Positions 5,827 through 5,861 of a stretch of DNA of 5,861 bases are shown in pieces. The stretch covers positions 238 through 6,098 of the forward strand of contig JAHEIA010000206.1 of assembly GCA_024639625.1 (NCBI GenBank). The letters are read 5' to 3'. The notes below the pieces were generated by a model that saw only the letters and a program-made list of their open reading frames with translations, did no database searches and was not told the DNA's origin. Within the stretch, counting starts at the first letter, position 1. Every line of letters starts with the position of its first letter. The stretch is from Chromatiales bacterium (lineage in GTDB: Bacteria > Pseudomonadota > Gammaproteobacteria > Chromatiales > Chromatiaceae). The position numbers and the translations under genes were made by a program.

Positions 5827-5861
5827 CAGTGGGGCTTGCCCTGGAAGTGCGCATCCGCGAG
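5789..5861. repeat. near-perfect terminal inverted repeat (probable contig-end artefact)
   Basis: Arms 5789-5823 and 5827-5861 are reverse complements over 35 bases with one mismatch (A at 5805 opposite A at 5845) around a three-base loop CTG. The left arm is authentic mrpC coding sequence. The right arm is its mirror copy and ends at the final base of the window. The mrpC frame loses sense at the loop, which fits a fold-back chimera made during amplification, library preparation or assembly. Confidence 0.9.

Noticed and set aside
5789..5861. Hairpin telomere or transcription terminator reading of the terminal palindrome
   Set aside because: It lies inside mrpC coding sequence in the middle of an operon, has no T tract, and ends exactly at the sequence end; a fold-back artefact explains all of this.

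Overview
The window is GC-rich bacterial DNA, and every gene I can support lies on the minus strand. Most of it (about 701-5826) is the downstream part of a multisubunit cation/proton antiporter operon of the Mrp/Mnh type, whose membrane subunits are homologous to those of respiratory complex I. Read in the direction of transcription, it holds: the C-terminal end of an MrpC/NuoK-like subunit (5826-5645); an MrpD-like subunit (5634-4150); a second, divergent MrpD/NuoL-family subunit (4153-2693); a 102-residue two-helix membrane protein (2696-2388); and a third, C-terminally extended MrpD/NuoL-family subunit (2395-701). The last four genes overlap one another by 4-8 bases (ATGA, GTGA and an 8-base overlap), so they are very likely one translationally coupled unit. 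The three large proteins each keep the membrane glutamate and lysines that carry protons or ions in this superfamily, so all three look functional. Together they would form a string of ion-translocating modules in the inner membrane, completed by the MrpC-like subunit and by others that should lie beyond the right edge.

The gap 521-700 follows the operon. I see no clear intrinsic terminator in it. Its far end becomes strikingly AT-rich (about 515-560) and carries a perfect TATAAT box that could drive a 67-residue protein of unknown function (520-317). After a 132-base gap comes the first 61 codons of a MOSC-domain protein (184-1), cut by the left edge.

The right edge is a near-perfect inverted repeat (5789-5861: 35-base arms, 3-base loop, one mismatch) that ends exactly at the last base and destroys the mrpC reading frame at its centre. 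I read this as a fold-back artefact at a contig end rather than biology.

The organism is probably a GC-rich proteobacterium, perhaps gammaproteobacterial, given the style of the antiporter cluster; this is inference from remembered family resemblance only. I see no RNA genes, CRISPR arrays, insertion sequences or clear signs of horizontal transfer. The part of the window least explained by known function is the 102-residue membrane protein built into the antiporter operon.
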